A DNA stretch of 64,000 bases. Origin: Citrobacter sp. On2M (GTDB taxonomy: Bacteria > Pseudomonadota > Gammaproteobacteria > Enterobacterales > Enterobacteriaceae). The position numbers and the translations under genes were made by a program. The notes beneath the pieces were generated by a model that did not search any database, was not told where the DNA came from, and saw only the letters and a list, made by a program, of their open reading frames with translations. The stretch lies in NCBI RefSeq assembly GCF_018035235.1, contig NZ_WPCV01000001.1, positions 62,001 to 126,000 of the forward strand, read 5' to 3'. Shown here piece after piece: positions 48,641 through 61,904 of the stretch. Numbering within the stretch: the first letter of the stretch is position 1; each line of letters begins with the position of its first letter.

Positions 48641-50722
48641 CTATGCGTTGGAGTAGCGTTCGGTTTCCGGCATCCAGCGCTCTATTAGCGCTACGGCCTG
48701 TTGCGGATATCGTTCGTGAATATGGCGAGCAATGCGCTGAACTTCCGGGATAATAGCCTGATCGCGCAGTAAATCCGCGACTTTAAATTCTGCCGTTCCA
48801 GTCTGGCGAGTACCCAAGAGCTCACCGGGACCGCGAATCTCCAAATCTTTTTGCGCAATAACGAACCCGTCGTTGCTGTCGCGCAGAACCTGCAGGCGTT
48901 TTTGCGCGGTTTTTGACAGCGGTGATTTGTAGAGCAGGACGCAGTGGGAGGCCACCGCGCCACGACCTACACGGCCACGTAGCTGATGCAACTGGGCCAG
49001 GCCCAGGCGCTCCGGGTTTTCAATTATCATCAGGCTGGCGTTGGGCACGTCCACACCCACTTCAATCACCGTGGTAGCAACCAGCAGATGCAGTTCACCC
49101 TGCTTAAATCCCGCCATTACCGACTGTTTCTCGGCGGGCTTCATTCGGCCGTGTACCAGGCCAATATGGAGTTCTGGCAGCGCAATTTTAAGCTCTTCCC
49201 ACGTCGCTTCTGCTGCCTGAGCTTCTAACAGATCAGACTCTTCAATCAGCGTACAGACCCAGTATGCCTGGCGCCCCTCGTGGGTACAGGCGTTGCGTAC
49301 GCGATCAATGATGTCGCTGCGGCGGGTGTCCGGAATCGCCACCGTAGTGACGGGCGTACGTCCTGGTGGGAGCTCATCAATGACCGATGTGTCGAGATCG
49401 GCATAAGCGGTCATCGCCAGCGTGCGCGGGATTGGCGTGGCAGTCATGATTAGCTGGTGCGGATGGAAACCCTGCTGCTGGCCTTTCTCCCATAACGCCA
49501 GACGCTGATGCACGCCAAAACGATGCTGTTCATCGATGATAACCAGCGCCAGTCCGTTGAACTGCACCTGTTCCTGGAAAATTGCGTGCGTGCCGACAAT
49601 CATCTGCACCTGACCGCTGGCGATAGCTTCCTGCTGCGCCTGGCGCGCTTTACCTTTCTGTTTACCTGCCAGCCAGCCCACTTCAACGCCCAGCGGCGCA
49701 AACCAGTTACGGAAGTTATTCGCATGCTGTTCAGCAAGCAGTTCGGTGGGTGCCATCAGCGCAACCTGCTTACCATGTGCGATAGCGCGCAGGGCGGCTA
49801 ACGCCGCGACCAGGGTCTTACCGGAGCCGACATCGCCCTGTACCAGGCGCATCATCGGGACATCCAGTGCCATATCACGTTCGATCTCAGCGGTAACGCG
49901 GGCCTGTGCGCCAGTCGGTTTAAACGGTAGCGCCGCCAGCAGCTTATCTTTCAGCGCGTTGTTTACGCTCAGCGGCTGGGCATGAAAACGCTGCGCCCCG
50001 GCGCGTAATGCCAGCATACTGAGGTTATGCGCCAGCAGCTCTTCCAGAATGAGACGTCGCTGCGCCGGATGCTGACCGGTTTCCAGATCGCTCAACTGCA
50101 GTGACGGCGGTGGACGGTGCAAAGTGCGCAGGGCTTCTGGCAGGCTCATCATGCCTTGCAGTAATTCCGGTGGTAGCAGTTCGGCAATGGCACAAGTATC
50201 AAGCAAATCCAGCGCCTGATCGGTCAGTTTACGCAGCGTAGCCTGTTTAACACCTTCGGTAGTTGGATACACCGGCGTGAGCGTTTCCTGTAATTCCGGC
50301 GTGCTGAGATCGCCCTGCACGCGGTATTCCGGGTGGATCATCTCAGCGCCGTATTTCCCGCGTTTGGCTTCGCCATAGGCCAGTACCCGACGCCCGGTGG
50401 CGAGACTGTTTTTCATTGCTGCGCTGAAGTTGAAAAAGCGCATGGTGAGAATGCCCGAGCCATCGCTGATCTGACAGGTCATCATCCGGCGACCGCCAAA
50501 GGTGATATTGCAGTTCAGCACTTCGCCTTCAACGGTGGCATAGACGCCCGGCAGCAGTTCGCCAATAGGGTACAGATGCGTGCGGTCTTCGTAACGCAGG
50601 GGGAGGTGTAGCAGGAGGTCCTGCACGGTGTGCAGGCCAATTTTCGCCAGTTTACTGCTTTGCGCTGCGCCAACGCCGGTCAGAGAGTTGAGTGGGATGG
50701 CATCCAGTAAACGGCCTTTCAT
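48641..50722 (-). CDS. recG: RecG, ATP-dependent DNA branch-migration helicase
   Basis: A 693-residue superfamily 2 helicase. The N-terminal OB wedge domain is followed by Walker A QGDVGSGKTLVAALAAL, the DEQH box (VIIDEQHRFGVHQ), motif III MTATPIPRTLAMT, the C-terminal helicase domain (VATTVIEVGVDVPNASLMII) and QLRGRVGRG. It remodels stalled forks and Holliday junctions. ATG 50722 gives the E. coli length and lies 5 bp after trmH; the frame extends to 50758 but overlaps trmH. Confidence 0.97.
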   Translation of the reverse strand: MKGRLLDAIPLNSLTGVGAAQSSKLAKIGLHTVQDLLLHLPLRYEDRTHLYPIGELLPGVYATVEGEVLNCNITFGGRRMMTCQISDGSGILTMRFFNFSAAMKNSLATGRRVLAYGEAKRGKYGAEMIHPEYRVQGDLSTPELQETLTPVYPTTEGVKQATLRKLTDQALDLLDTCAIAELLPPELLQGMMSLPEALRTLHRPPPSLQLSDLETGQHPAQRRLILEELLAHNLSMLALRAGAQRFHAQPLSVNNALKDKLLAALPFKPTGAQARVTAEIERDMALDVPMMRLVQGDVGSGKTLVAALAALRAIAHGKQVALMAPTELLAEQHANNFRNWFAPLGVEVGWLAGKQKGKARQAQQEAIASGQVQMIVGTHAIFQEQVQFNGLALVIIDEQHRFGVHQRLALWEKGQQQGFHPHQLIMTATPIPRTLAMTAYADLDTSVIDELPPGRTPVTTVAIPDTRRSDIIDRVRNACTHEGRQAYWVCTLIEESDLLEAQAAEATWEELKIALPELHIGLVHGRMKPAEKQSVMAGFKQGELHLLVATTVIEVGVDVPNASLMIIENPERLGLAQLHQLRGRVGRGAVASHCVLLYKSPLSKTAQKRLQVLRDSNDGFVIAQKDLEIRGPGELLGTRQTGTAEFKVADLLRDQAIIPEVQRIARHIHERYPQQAVALIERWMPETERYSNA

Positions 50723-50727
50723 CGCGT

Positions 50728-51417
50728 TTATCTCGCAGACTGCATAGTGGCCCACCACGTTGCATCGGCTTCAATTTCGCCCTGCGTGTTTACGTGAGGG
50801 TAGGGAAGACCTTTGCGCTTAGCGACATTCGCCAGCACAGGATAACCGCCTTCAAACAGCAAACGCTGCTGCTCATCTTGCGGCAGCATACTGTTTTCTC
50901 GGCGGTACATGCCGGCGTTTTGCCGCTGACGCTGCGCTTCGTACAGAATCAGCGCGGAGGCGACTGAGACGTTCAGTGACTGCACCATGCCAGTCATGGG
51001 AATGATGATATCCTGATCCGCCAGATCCAACGCTTCCTGAGTAATGCCGGTTTTTTCCTGGCCCATCAGGATGCAGGTGGGGCGTGTGTAATCAATCTCG
51101 CGAAAATCCACAGCTTTATCTGACAGATGGGTTGCCAGAACCTGCATACCCCGGTTTTTTAAATGTGTGACCGCATCGCTAATGGTGCGGTGCGTTTTAA
51201 CCTGCACCCAGCTATTGCTGCCTGCGGCAGAAGAGGCCATGGTACGCATACGGCTACCCGGCCAGACGGCGTGGACTTCATGCACGCCGACCGCATCTGC
51301 AGTACGAATGATAGCTGAAACGTTATGAGGCTTGTGGACCTCTTCCATGCAGACGGTCAGATCGGGCTGACGACGTGCGAGCATCTCGCGGATACGTGCA
51401 TAGCGCTGTTCATTCAT
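50728..51417 (-). CDS. trmH: TrmH, tRNA (Gm18) 2'-O-methyltransferase
   Basis: A 229-residue SPOUT methyltransferase (SpoU). Motif 1 is in KPHNVSAIIRTADAVGVHEV, motif 2 in LMGQEKTGITQEAL and motif 3 in IPMTGMVQSLNVSVASALIL, the trefoil-knot SAM site. It methylates G18 in the D-loop of tRNAs. Located between spoT and recG in the gmk-rpoZ-spoT-trmH-recG operon. Confidence 0.97.
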   Translation of the reverse strand: MNEQRYARIREMLARRQPDLTVCMEEVHKPHNVSAIIRTADAVGVHEVHAVWPGSRMRTMASSAAGSNSWVQVKTHRTISDAVTHLKNRGMQVLATHLSDKAVDFREIDYTRPTCILMGQEKTGITQEALDLADQDIIIPMTGMVQSLNVSVASALILYEAQRQRQNAGMYRRENSMLPQDEQQRLLFEGGYPVLANVAKRKGLPYPHVNTQGEIEADATWWATMQSAR

Positions 51418-51427
51418 AAAACGTGTT

Positions 51428-53542
51428 CTAGTTACGGTTACGGGTGACTTTAATCACGTCCGGCATGACGCGGATTTTGCGCATGATATTCGCCAGGTGC
51501 ACACGGTCGCGGGCGGTCAGGCGAATAAAGGCGCTATAGACGCGGCCATCTTTCTCTTCCGTATTCAGACTTTGAATATTGGAGGTGGTCGTGTTAATTG
51601 CCGCCGTCAGGTTCGCCAGAGCACCCTGGTGGTTAAACATATCCACCTTAATCTCAGTGATGAACTCCTGCTCCGTCTCCTTATCCCATTCCACCGCCAT
51701 AAACTTCTCAGGCTCTTTCTGGTAGCCACGAATGTTACGGCAGGATTCATGGTGAATCACCAGACCTTTACCCGGGCTGACGTGGGCAATGATGGGATCA
51801 CCTGGAATCGGACGACAGCATTTCGCGAAGGTGATCAGCACGCCGTCTGCGCCTTTAATCGGCAGATGACCGTGACCAGATTGCGCTGGGACGTTTGCCG
51901 TTGCTTCGCCCTGCTGGAGGTTTTTCGCAACCACCACGCTCATGGCGTTACCCAAACCAATTTCTGCGAGCAGATCGTCAAGCGTGGCGAGCTTCATGCG
52001 CTCAAGCTCACGCTGGATGCTTTCTGGCGGGATCTCAGCCAGTTTACGGCTACCACCCAGGGCATGGTTGAGCAGTCGACGCCCCAGGCTGACGGAATCA
52101 TCGCGCTTGAGGTTTTTCAGCAACTGGCGAATTTTTGCTCGTGCTTTCGAACTAACGACGAAGTTGAGCCATGCTGCATTCGGACGTGCGCCCGGCGCGG
52201 TAATAATCTCAACGGTCTGACCGCTAAACAGCGGTTGTGAAAGCGGGTAAGGCTGTCTGTCGACACGTGCGCCGACGCAGGCGTGACCGATATCGGTATG
52301 TACGGCGTAGGCGAAGTCGACAGGTGTAGCACCGGCAGGCAGTTCAACAATACGCCCTTCCGGTGTGAAAACATAAATCTCATCCGGGAAGAGATCAGAT
52401 TTGACGCTTTCAATAAATTCAAACGAGCTACCGGCGCTCTGCTGCAGTTCCAGCAGGCTTTGCATCCAGCGCTGAGCGCGGATTTGTGCGGTGGTGCTGC
52501 TTTCGCCACCGTGCTCTTTGTAAGCCCAGTGCGCTGCCACACCCATTTCCGCCATCTGATCCATGTCTTCAGTACGAATTTGTACTTCAACCGGAACGCC
52601 GTGAGGGCCGATCATTGAGGTATGCAAAGACTGATATCCGTTCGCTTTTGGAATGGCGATATAGTCTTTCACGCGACCAGGACGTGGTTTGTACAGGCTA
52701 TGCATCTGGCCGAGTACGCGATAGCAGGTATCGGAATCATGAACGATAACGCGAAAAGCGTAGATATCCATGATGGAGTGAAAACGCTGCTCTTTGAGCA
52801 CCATTTTGCAGTAGATAGAGTACAGGTGCTTCTCGCGCCCGCTCACGCGACACGGAATACCTGCCTCCTGCAAACGCCCTTCGATTTCTGAGAGGATTTT
52901 TTGGATCATCTCTTTGCGGTTGCCGCGAGCGGCTTTAACCACTTCTTTAATCACGCGATAGCGGTTCGGGTACAGCGCTTCAAAACCCAGCTCTTCCAGC
53001 TCGGTTTTAATGTGATGAATACCTAAACGGTGTGCCAGCGGACTATAAATTTCGAGGGTTTCACGGGCGATGCGGCGACGCTTGTCCGGGCGTAATGAGC
53101 CCAGCGTGCGCATATTGTGGGTACGGTCAGCAAGTTTGATGAGAATGACGCGGATATCCTGCACCATCGCCATAATCATCTTGCGAAAGTTTTCAGCTTG
53201 CGCCTCTTTCTTATCGCGAAACTTAAGCTTATCAAGCTTTGATACCCCTTCTACCAGCTCTGCAACGCTTTTACCAAAAAGCTGCTCCATGTCCTGGTAG
53301 GTGGCTGGGGTATCTTCAATCACGTCATGCAGTAGCGCAGCCATCAGCGTTTCATAGTCGAGTTTCATCTCGGCCAGAATGCAGGCTACCGCTACCGGGT
53401 GCGTGATATAGGGTTCACCGCTTGAACGTGTCTGGCCCTCGTGAGCGTCACGTGCAACGAGATACGCCTGCCGAAGACGCTTAATCTGGTCTTCCGGCAG
53501 GTAGTTTTGAATCAGTTGATTCAGGCTTTCAAACAGATACAA
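51428..53542 (-). CDS. spoT: SpoT, bifunctional (p)ppGpp synthase/hydrolase
   Basis: A 704-residue RelA/SpoT homologue. The N-terminal HD hydrolase domain (LLHDVIEDTPATYQDMEQLF) is followed by the synthase domain (GRVKDYIAIPKANGYQSLHT), TGS domain (DEIYVFTPEGRIVELPAGAT), helical and zinc-finger regions (FAKCCRPIPGDPI) and a C-terminal ACT domain. It degrades and makes ppGpp in response to carbon, iron and fatty-acid limitation. It starts with TTG, as in E. coli. Two residues longer than the E. coli protein. Confidence 0.97.
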   Translation of the reverse strand: MYLFESLNQLIQNYLPEDQIKRLRQAYLVARDAHEGQTRSSGEPYITHPVAVACILAEMKLDYETLMAALLHDVIEDTPATYQDMEQLFGKSVAELVEGVSKLDKLKFRDKKEAQAENFRKMIMAMVQDIRVILIKLADRTHNMRTLGSLRPDKRRRIARETLEIYSPLAHRLGIHHIKTELEELGFEALYPNRYRVIKEVVKAARGNRKEMIQKILSEIEGRLQEAGIPCRVSGREKHLYSIYCKMVLKEQRFHSIMDIYAFRVIVHDSDTCYRVLGQMHSLYKPRPGRVKDYIAIPKANGYQSLHTSMIGPHGVPVEVQIRTEDMDQMAEMGVAAHWAYKEHGGESSTTAQIRAQRWMQSLLELQQSAGSSFEFIESVKSDLFPDEIYVFTPEGRIVELPAGATPVDFAYAVHTDIGHACVGARVDRQPYPLSQPLFSGQTVEIITAPGARPNAAWLNFVVSSKARAKIRQLLKNLKRDDSVSLGRRLLNHALGGSRKLAEIPPESIQRELERMKLATLDDLLAEIGLGNAMSVVVAKNLQQGEATANVPAQSGHGHLPIKGADGVLITFAKCCRPIPGDPIIAHVSPGKGLVIHHESCRNIRGYQKEPEKFMAVEWDKETEQEFITEIKVDMFNHQGALANLTAAINTTTSNIQSLNTEEKDGRVYSAFIRLTARDRVHLANIMRKIRVMPDVIKVTRNRN

Positions 53543-53560
53543 GGGCGACCCGCTTTGTGA

Positions 53561-53836
53561 TTAACGACGACCTTCAGCAATAGCGGTAACGGCTTGTAAT
53601 TCAGCGGCTTCCTGCTCTTGCTGTTCCTGGCGCTCACGCACGTCGAGGATCTGGTTGTTGATCAGACCTTCTTCGATTTCGCGCAGCGCGATAACGGTAG
53701 TTTTATCGTTTTCTTCCGGTACGAGCGGATCCTTTCCGCCTACCTGCATCTGACGAGCGCGACGCGCGGCGACCAGTACCAGGTCAAAACGGTTACCAAT
53801 TTTCTCTACAGCGTCCTGAACAGTTACGCGTGCCAT
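53561..53836 (-). CDS. rpoZ: RNA polymerase omega subunit
   Basis: A 91-residue protein identical in layout to E. coli omega ([20 protein letters not shown] and [20 protein letters not shown]). It aids assembly of the beta' subunit and forms part of one ppGpp binding site. It lies 18 bp upstream of spoT. Confidence 0.98.
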
Positions 53837-53890
53837 ACTTAAAATGCTCCACAGGTGAAGAAATGACTGGGCATGATACTGAATGTGGGT

Positions 53891-57069
<3,179 letters not shown>

Positions 57070-57511
57070 GTATTCCCCCTGATTTGCTGGGGGCTAAGCC
57101 TAACGATTTGTGCGCACTGTCACGATTGAGATTTTCTAAGGTGAAGTGATTCTAATAACTACAGCTAATGCTTGTTTGAAGAAAATGCCATATGTTGTGC
57201 GCATAACGATATTAGTTATGGTGATAAGTGATGAGAAAATATAATGCGTAGTGAGAGGTTATAAACATGCCCATCGGAAAAGCACGTAGCGCCGCCGTTT
57301 ACTGGCGAGCCACGTATGATATTTCAACAAAACTATCCCCCCGACCATTGGACAAGTTGACACTCCAGAAGCCATTAGAGAAGTCATCCTAAGTAAACTC
57401 TGATATTCAGCGGCCTCTATTCTGAAAAATGCCCCCCTCAGCTATCGCTTCTATGCGTATAGACACATATACAGCAAAATCTTCAGCATTTAGTCAGTCG
57501 GAGTGATAGAC
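57070..57511. other. Intergenic region replacing the dinD side, no firm gene
   Basis: About 440 bp, AT-rich. A 41-codon frame at 57267-57392 (PIGKARSAAVYWRATYDIST) has AGAGGT upstream but no recognisable homology; it may be a small gene or a remnant. No SOS box was identified. Confidence 0.4.
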
Positions 57512-58183
57512 ATGAGCGTAAGAGAGGAAATTCAGGATGGCAGAGAGGCTGGACATTTAAGAAGTGGGATAATCTACACCGAAGTTTTGGGGTGGATAGA
57601 TATGGGACATGCTCGAGGAGATGATGTCAGAAAGTTACTCTCGGATATGCACCAAGGCGAGCATTCAGGAAAGGATTATTACGATGTAAAATACACTCAA
57701 AGTATGGGAAGAGGAGGGCTCACAATTGGGAAGTTCATCAGATGGAGAATTAGAAAAGGGCGAAGTTTATTTGAACGATATAGTATAGCACTTTCCATGA
57801 TGATGGCGCTTGCTCATCGTTTTGAAGGTTTACAGTCAAATTTCCCCTTTTATCTTTACACCGACAGCGGTTTCAGTGGTGAGGATTTAGTATCCGATTT
57901 GCTGGGGTTCTACCGCGTAGTCTCATATAGTAACCCATTCCCGCTATTGCAGCCCGTCAGCAAAGAGGAAGCCCTCAGGCGTTGGGATTATTATGGTCCA
58001 ATCGGCTCTTTTAAAAACACCTCATTCCAACCGATATTATTTCCCGATCCGATGAAATCAGCTTTAGTTCTTCCTGTAAAAGGTGTTTTACCCTCATTCA
58101 TGAGAACAGTGATACCTTACAGCGACTTTAGTTCTGATAACGTTAAAATAGTTTCAAGAGATGGAACGGTCGTTAACTGGTAA
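57512..58183 (+). CDS. Unassigned protein, possibly DUF4056-like
   Basis: A 223-residue protein I cannot name firmly. The N-terminal RSGIIYTEVLGWIDMGHARG recalls the RTGxIYTxxxGFIDxxHxR pattern I associate with DUF4056; a second striking block is LYTDSGFSGEDLVSDLLGFY. Conserved-looking His, Asp and Ser residues hint at an enzyme. No signal peptide or membrane helix is evident. ATG 57512 (GGAG upstream) is preferred to GTG 57503. It is followed 13 bp later by a small membrane protein gene, so the two form an operon. AT-rich relative to the core. Confidence 0.6.
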   Translation: MSVREEIQDGREAGHLRSGIIYTEVLGWIDMGHARGDDVRKLLSDMHQGEHSGKDYYDVKYTQSMGRGGLTIGKFIRWRIRKGRSLFERYSIALSMMMALAHRFEGLQSNFPFYLYTDSGFSGEDLVSDLLGFYRVVSYSNPFPLLQPVSKEEALRRWDYYGPIGSFKNTSFQPILFPDPMKSALVLPVKGVLPSFMRTVIPYSDFSSDNVKIVSRDGTVVNW

Positions 58184-58196
58184 AAAAGGGAAACAT

Positions 58197-58637
58197 ATGA
58201 AACAGGCAGTCATAATAGTGCTGATGATAATAGCTATATGCAGCTCTTATTTCTGGCCTAATATTAAAATGAGACTTGCAGGTAACGCACAATATACAGA
58301 GTTTGATAAAGCCAAATATGATTATTACACTCCTCAAGTTTTAAAAAAAATGCCGAGAATATCCCAAGTGTATGACTTTAATTATACGAACATTTCTGGT
58401 CCTAAGGCTGATGTATGGAGTGTTACGTTCCATGATACCAGGGATACTGGGAGGATTAGTAAATATCTCTCAATGGCGGGCTATGAAAAACAGGTAAAAT
58501 GTGATGTTGAGGCAGAATGCTGGCGTCTCAGGGGATCCGATGAAGTACTGACAGTCGTGAATATGAACAGCAGTAATGCTGTTCGGATTGATATTCTGAA
58601 GAGTATTTATAACGACAAATATATGCCAGATAAATAA
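58197..58637 (+). CDS. Small membrane-anchored protein of unknown function
   Basis: A 146-residue protein with a hydrophobic N-terminus (AVIIVLMIIAICSSYFW) that is either an uncleaved signal anchor or a signal peptide, then a soluble domain with a close Cys pair (KCDVEAECWRL) likely to form a disulphide in the periplasm. ATG 58197 has AAGGG upstream; an in-frame extension into the preceding gene is rejected. It is probably co-expressed with the upstream unassigned gene. No family recognised. Confidence 0.65.
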   Translation: MKQAVIIVLMIIAICSSYFWPNIKMRLAGNAQYTEFDKAKYDYYTPQVLKKMPRISQVYDFNYTNISGPKADVWSVTFHDTRDTGRISKYLSMAGYEKQVKCDVEAECWRLRGSDEVLTVVNMNSSNAVRIDILKSIYNDKYMPDK

Positions 58638-58738
58638 GTATTCAATTTTATATAAGTCAGCACTTACTGGCGGTACGGATAGCCTGCATTGAGCAGGCTA
58701 TCTAGTACGTTACGATAGCATAGGGATGATATTCAAAA

Positions 58739-59602
58739 TTACTCGATATTCTGAATTTGCTCGCGCATTTGCTCGATCAATACCTTCAGTTCAATTGCGG
58801 AGTTAGTCACTTCGGCATTGATAGACTTCGATGCCAGAGTATTCGACTCACGGTTGAATTCCTGCATCATGAAGTCCAGACGACGGCCAACCGCCTCTTT
58901 TTTCTTCAGAATGTTGTAGGTTTCTTTGACGTGAGCTTCCAGGCGATCCAGTTCTTCAGCCACGTCGATACGCTGTGCCATCAGCACCAGTTCTTGCTCA
59001 AGGCGGTTATTTTCCAGCTGCACCTGAGCATCTTCCAGTTTGGCTACCAGACGCTCGCGCTGCCATTGCAGGATTTCCGGCATATGCGCACGTACCTTCG
59101 TTACTTCGGCGCTGACGCCTTCCAGACGCTGCTCAATCAGCGCTTTCAGCGCCTGGCCTTCGGTTTCACGCGCGACGATGAAGTCATCCAGCGTACCGTC
59201 AAGTGCGGCGAGGATTTCGGCGGCAATGGCGTCCAGATCTTGCTCCTGGGCTGCCATTACGCCAGGCCAACGCAGGATGTCAACCGGGTTAATTTCACCT
59301 TCATCACTCTGCATTTTGACCCAGTTAGCAGCGCTAACGAGCTGTTTAGCGAGTTTTTCATTCAGAATCAGCTCGCCTTGTGCACTGGCATCAGGCTCAA
59401 AACGCAGCGTACATTCGACTTTACCGCGCGTCAGACGCGTGCGAATACGTTCGCGAACTACGGGTTCGAGACTACGGAACTGCTCCGGCAGGCGAAAATA
59501 AGTTTCCAGATAACGCTGGTTTACCGAGCGCATTTCCCAGGTAGCGCTACCCCATTCACCCTTGATTTCACGCCGGGCGTAAGCGGTCATGCTGCGGATC
59601 AT
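58739..59602 (-). CDS. yicC: YicC, YicC-family endoribonuclease
   Basis: A 287-residue protein, the same length as E. coli YicC (IRSMTAYARREIKGEWGSAT, and the C-terminal GRRLDFMMQEFNRESNTLAS with the family's conserved acidic residues). E. coli YicC is an endoribonuclease reported to act on the small RNA RyhB with PNPase. The start at ATG 59602 is favoured because the family begins with MIRSMTAY. Divergent from rph. Confidence 0.95.
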   Translation of the reverse strand: MIRSMTAYARREIKGEWGSATWEMRSVNQRYLETYFRLPEQFRSLEPVVRERIRTRLTRGKVECTLRFEPDASAQGELILNEKLAKQLVSAANWVKMQSDEGEINPVDILRWPGVMAAQEQDLDAIAAEILAALDGTLDDFIVARETEGQALKALIEQRLEGVSAEVTKVRAHMPEILQWQRERLVAKLEDAQVQLENNRLEQELVLMAQRIDVAEELDRLEAHVKETYNILKKKEAVGRRLDFMMQEFNRESNTLASKSINAEVTNSAIELKVLIEQMREQIQNIE

Positions 59603-59727
59603 AGACGTTCCTGTTTTTAAAGATGAGATGGGAGGATTATAGCCATCCACGTCTTGTCAGGATAGGAATAACAGTCGGAAGTCCGTATAATGCGCAGCCA
59701 CATTCGTTTCAAGCCGGAGATTTTATC

Positions 59728-60444
59728 ATGCGTCCAGCAGGTCGTAGTGCCAATCAGGTGCGTCCCGTCACCCTGACCCGTAATTATACAAAACACGCTG
59801 AAGGCTCCGTGCTGGTCGAATTTGGTGATACCAAAGTGCTATGTACCGCTTCTATTGATGAAGGCGTACCGCGTTTTCTGAAAGGTCAGGGCCAGGGTTG
59901 GATCACCGCAGAATATGGCATGCTGCCACGCGCTACGCACACCCGTAACGCCCGTGAAGCGGCAAAAGGTAAGCAGGGCGGTCGTACTATGGAAATCCAG
60001 CGTCTGATCGCTCGCGCGTTGCGCGCCGCTGTTGATCTGAAGACGCTAGGCGAGTTCACTATTACGCTGGACTGCGATGTTATCCAGGCTGATGGTGGTA
60101 CGCGCACCGCATCCATTACCGGTGCATGTGTTGCGTTGGCTGATGCGCTGAACAAGTTGGTCGCGAGCGGTAAACTGAAAACTAACCCGATGAAAGGGAT
60201 GGTCGCTGCGGTTTCCGTGGGTATTGTTAACGGTGAGGCGCTCTGTGACCTCGAGTACGTTGAAGACTCTGCCGCAGAAACCGACATGAATGTGGTGATG
60301 ACTGAAGACGGTCGTATTATTGAAGTACAAGGCACGGCGGAAGGTGAGCCATTCAGCCATGAAGAACTTCTCACCCTACTGGCGTTGGCCCGAGGGGGAA
60401 TCGAATCCATTGTAGCGACGCAGAAGGCGGCGTTAGAAAATTGA
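59728..60444 (+). CDS. rph: RNase PH, intact
   Basis: A 238-residue phosphorolytic 3'-5' exoribonuclease that trims tRNA 3' ends ([20 protein letters not shown]; phosphate site in [20 protein letters not shown]). The reading frame is full length, unlike the frameshifted rph-1 allele of E. coli K-12, so polarity on pyrE is not expected. ATG 59728; followed by the pyrE attenuator. Confidence 0.97.
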   Translation: MRPAGRSANQVRPVTLTRNYTKHAEGSVLVEFGDTKVLCTASIDEGVPRFLKGQGQGWITAEYGMLPRATHTRNAREAAKGKQGGRTMEIQRLIARALRAAVDLKTLGEFTITLDCDVIQADGGTRTASITGACVALADALNKLVASGKLKTNPMKGMVAAVSVGIVNGEALCDLEYVEDSAAETDMNVVMTEDGRIIEVQGTAEGEPFSHEELLTLLALARGGIESIVATQKAALEN

Positions 60445-60450
60445 TTTTAA

Positions 60451-60479
60451 AGGCGACTGATGAGTCGCCTTTTTTTTTG
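60451..60479 (+). terminator. rph-pyrE attenuator hairpin
   Basis: A perfect 8-bp stem AGGCGACT/AGTCGCCT (60451-60458 and 60463-60470) with a GATG loop and a run of T residues follows the rph stop by 6 bp. In E. coli this terminator attenuates pyrE: ribosomes translating to the end of rph prevent hairpin formation when UTP is low and polymerase pauses. Layout here is identical. Confidence 0.93.
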
Positions 60480-60510
60480 TCTGTAATAAAGTGAGATGAG
60501 GAGCGAATCC

Positions 60511-61152
60511 ATGAAACCGTATCAGCGCCAGTTTATTGAGTTTGCGCTTAGCAAGCAGGTACTAAAGTTTGGCGAGTTTACGCTGAAATCCGGGCGTAAA
60601 AGCCCCTATTTCTTCAACGCCGGACTGTTTAATACCGGGCGCGACCTGGCTCTGTTAGGCCGTTTTTACGCCGAAGCGCTGGTGGATTCCGGTATTGAGT
60701 TCGATTTGCTGTTTGGCCCAGCGTACAAAGGTATTCCGATTGCCACTACAACGGCCGTTGCGCTGGCTGAACACCACGATAAAGATTTGCCGTACTGCTT
60801 TAACCGTAAAGAGGCGAAGACCCACGGTGAAGGTGGCAATCTGGTTGGTAGCGCACTTGAGGGGCGCGTGATGCTGGTGGATGACGTGATCACTGCCGGT
60901 ACTGCGATTCGTGAATCCATGGAGATAATCCAGGCAAATGGTGCGACGTTGGCAGGGGTACTGATTTCTCTCGATCGTCAGGAACGCGGTCGCGGCGAGA
61001 TTTCAGCGATTCAGGAAGTGGAACGCGATTATGGGTGCAAGGTGATTTCTATCATTACCCTGAAAGATCTAATTGCCTATCTGGAAGAAAAACCTGAAAT
61101 GGCAGAGCACCTGGCCGCAGTCCGGGCGTATCGCGAAGAGTTTGGGGTGTAA
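60511..61152 (+). CDS. pyrE: Orotate phosphoribosyltransferase
   Basis: A 213-residue enzyme making OMP from orotate and PRPP in UMP synthesis. The PRPP-binding motif [13 protein letters not shown] and the flexible loop [13 protein letters not shown] are present. ATG 60511 with GAGGAG upstream. Expression is controlled by the attenuator after rph. Confidence 0.98.
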   Translation: MKPYQRQFIEFALSKQVLKFGEFTLKSGRKSPYFFNAGLFNTGRDLALLGRFYAEALVDSGIEFDLLFGPAYKGIPIATTTAVALAEHHDKDLPYCFNRKEAKTHGEGGNLVGSALEGRVMLVDDVITAGTAIRESMEIIQANGATLAGVLISLDRQERGRGEISAIQEVERDYGCKVISIITLKDLIAYLEEKPEMAEHLAAVRAYREEFGV

Positions 61153-61158
61153 GTCATC

Positions 61159-61184
61159 GCCCGGTAGCGTTAAGCTTACCGGGC
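61159..61184. terminator. Hairpin between pyrE and slmA
   Basis: Stem GCCCGGTA (61159-61166) with TACCGGGC (61177-61184) lies between the convergent pyrE and slmA ends, with no T-run. Probable bidirectional terminator. Confidence 0.55.
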
Positions 61185-61191
61185 AACTGTG

Positions 61192-61788
61192 TTACTGCAA
61201 TTGAGCGGCAACTAACGGCCAGCGGGTGTCGAAATCATCCGTTGGACGATATTTAAATTCGCTACGTACAAACCGAGACAGCATACCTTCGCAGAAAGCC
61301 AGTAACTGGCTGGCCAGCAGCGTTTCATCCACGGTGTAGCCTTCACCTTCACGCATTCTTTTTTCTCGCAGAACCTGGCGTAGCTGCGACTCAATTCGCT
61401 CAAACAGCTGGTTAATGCGGCCTTGCAGACGGTCTTGCTCGAACATCAACGCGTGTCCGGTCAGAATGCGCGTCAGGCCGGGATTACGTTCACCGAACCC
61501 TAAAATCAGCAGGACGATTAGACGCAAGCGCGCGTTAGTATCCTTTTCATCTTTCAGAATCAGATTGATACGCGTAATCAGACTGTCTTCGATAAACTCA
61601 ATCAGGCTATCGAACATGCGAGTCTTGCTGGGAAAATGGCGATACAATGCCGCTTCGGATACGCCAACTGAGGCTGCCAGCTTTGCTGTGGTGATGCGTT
61701 GGCTACCATCGCTGGACTCAAGCATCAGCGCCAGAGACTGAAGTATTTCTTCGCGACGATTCCTTTTCGCAGTTTGCTTTTCTACCAT
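61192..61788 (-). CDS. slmA: SlmA, nucleoid occlusion factor
   Basis: A 198-residue TetR-family protein. The HTH ([20 protein letters not shown]) binds SBS sites on the chromosome; the C-terminal domain binds FtsZ and blocks Z-ring assembly over unsegregated DNA. ATG 61788 gives the E. coli length; an extension to 61848 has no homology. Confidence 0.97.
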   Translation of the reverse strand: MVEKQTAKRNRREEILQSLALMLESSDGSQRITTAKLAASVGVSEAALYRHFPSKTRMFDSLIEFIEDSLITRINLILKDEKDTNARLRLIVLLILGFGERNPGLTRILTGHALMFEQDRLQGRINQLFERIESQLRQVLREKRMREGEGYTVDETLLASQLLAFCEGMLSRFVRSEFKYRPTDDFDTRWPLVAAQLQ

Positions 61789-61904
61789 GTTACAAAATAC
61801 CCCTGAAAATAAGCTCTTGCCAGGCAGGCATCCACACAGCGACCGCAAACGGTTGTTTGCGGTATGTTATTGCGTTATTACGCTGTGGGATACTTTTCTG
61901 CGGG

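Noticed and set aside
59728-60444. Possible rph frameshift as in E. coli K-12
   Set aside because: The frame is continuous to 238 residues, so rph is intact here.
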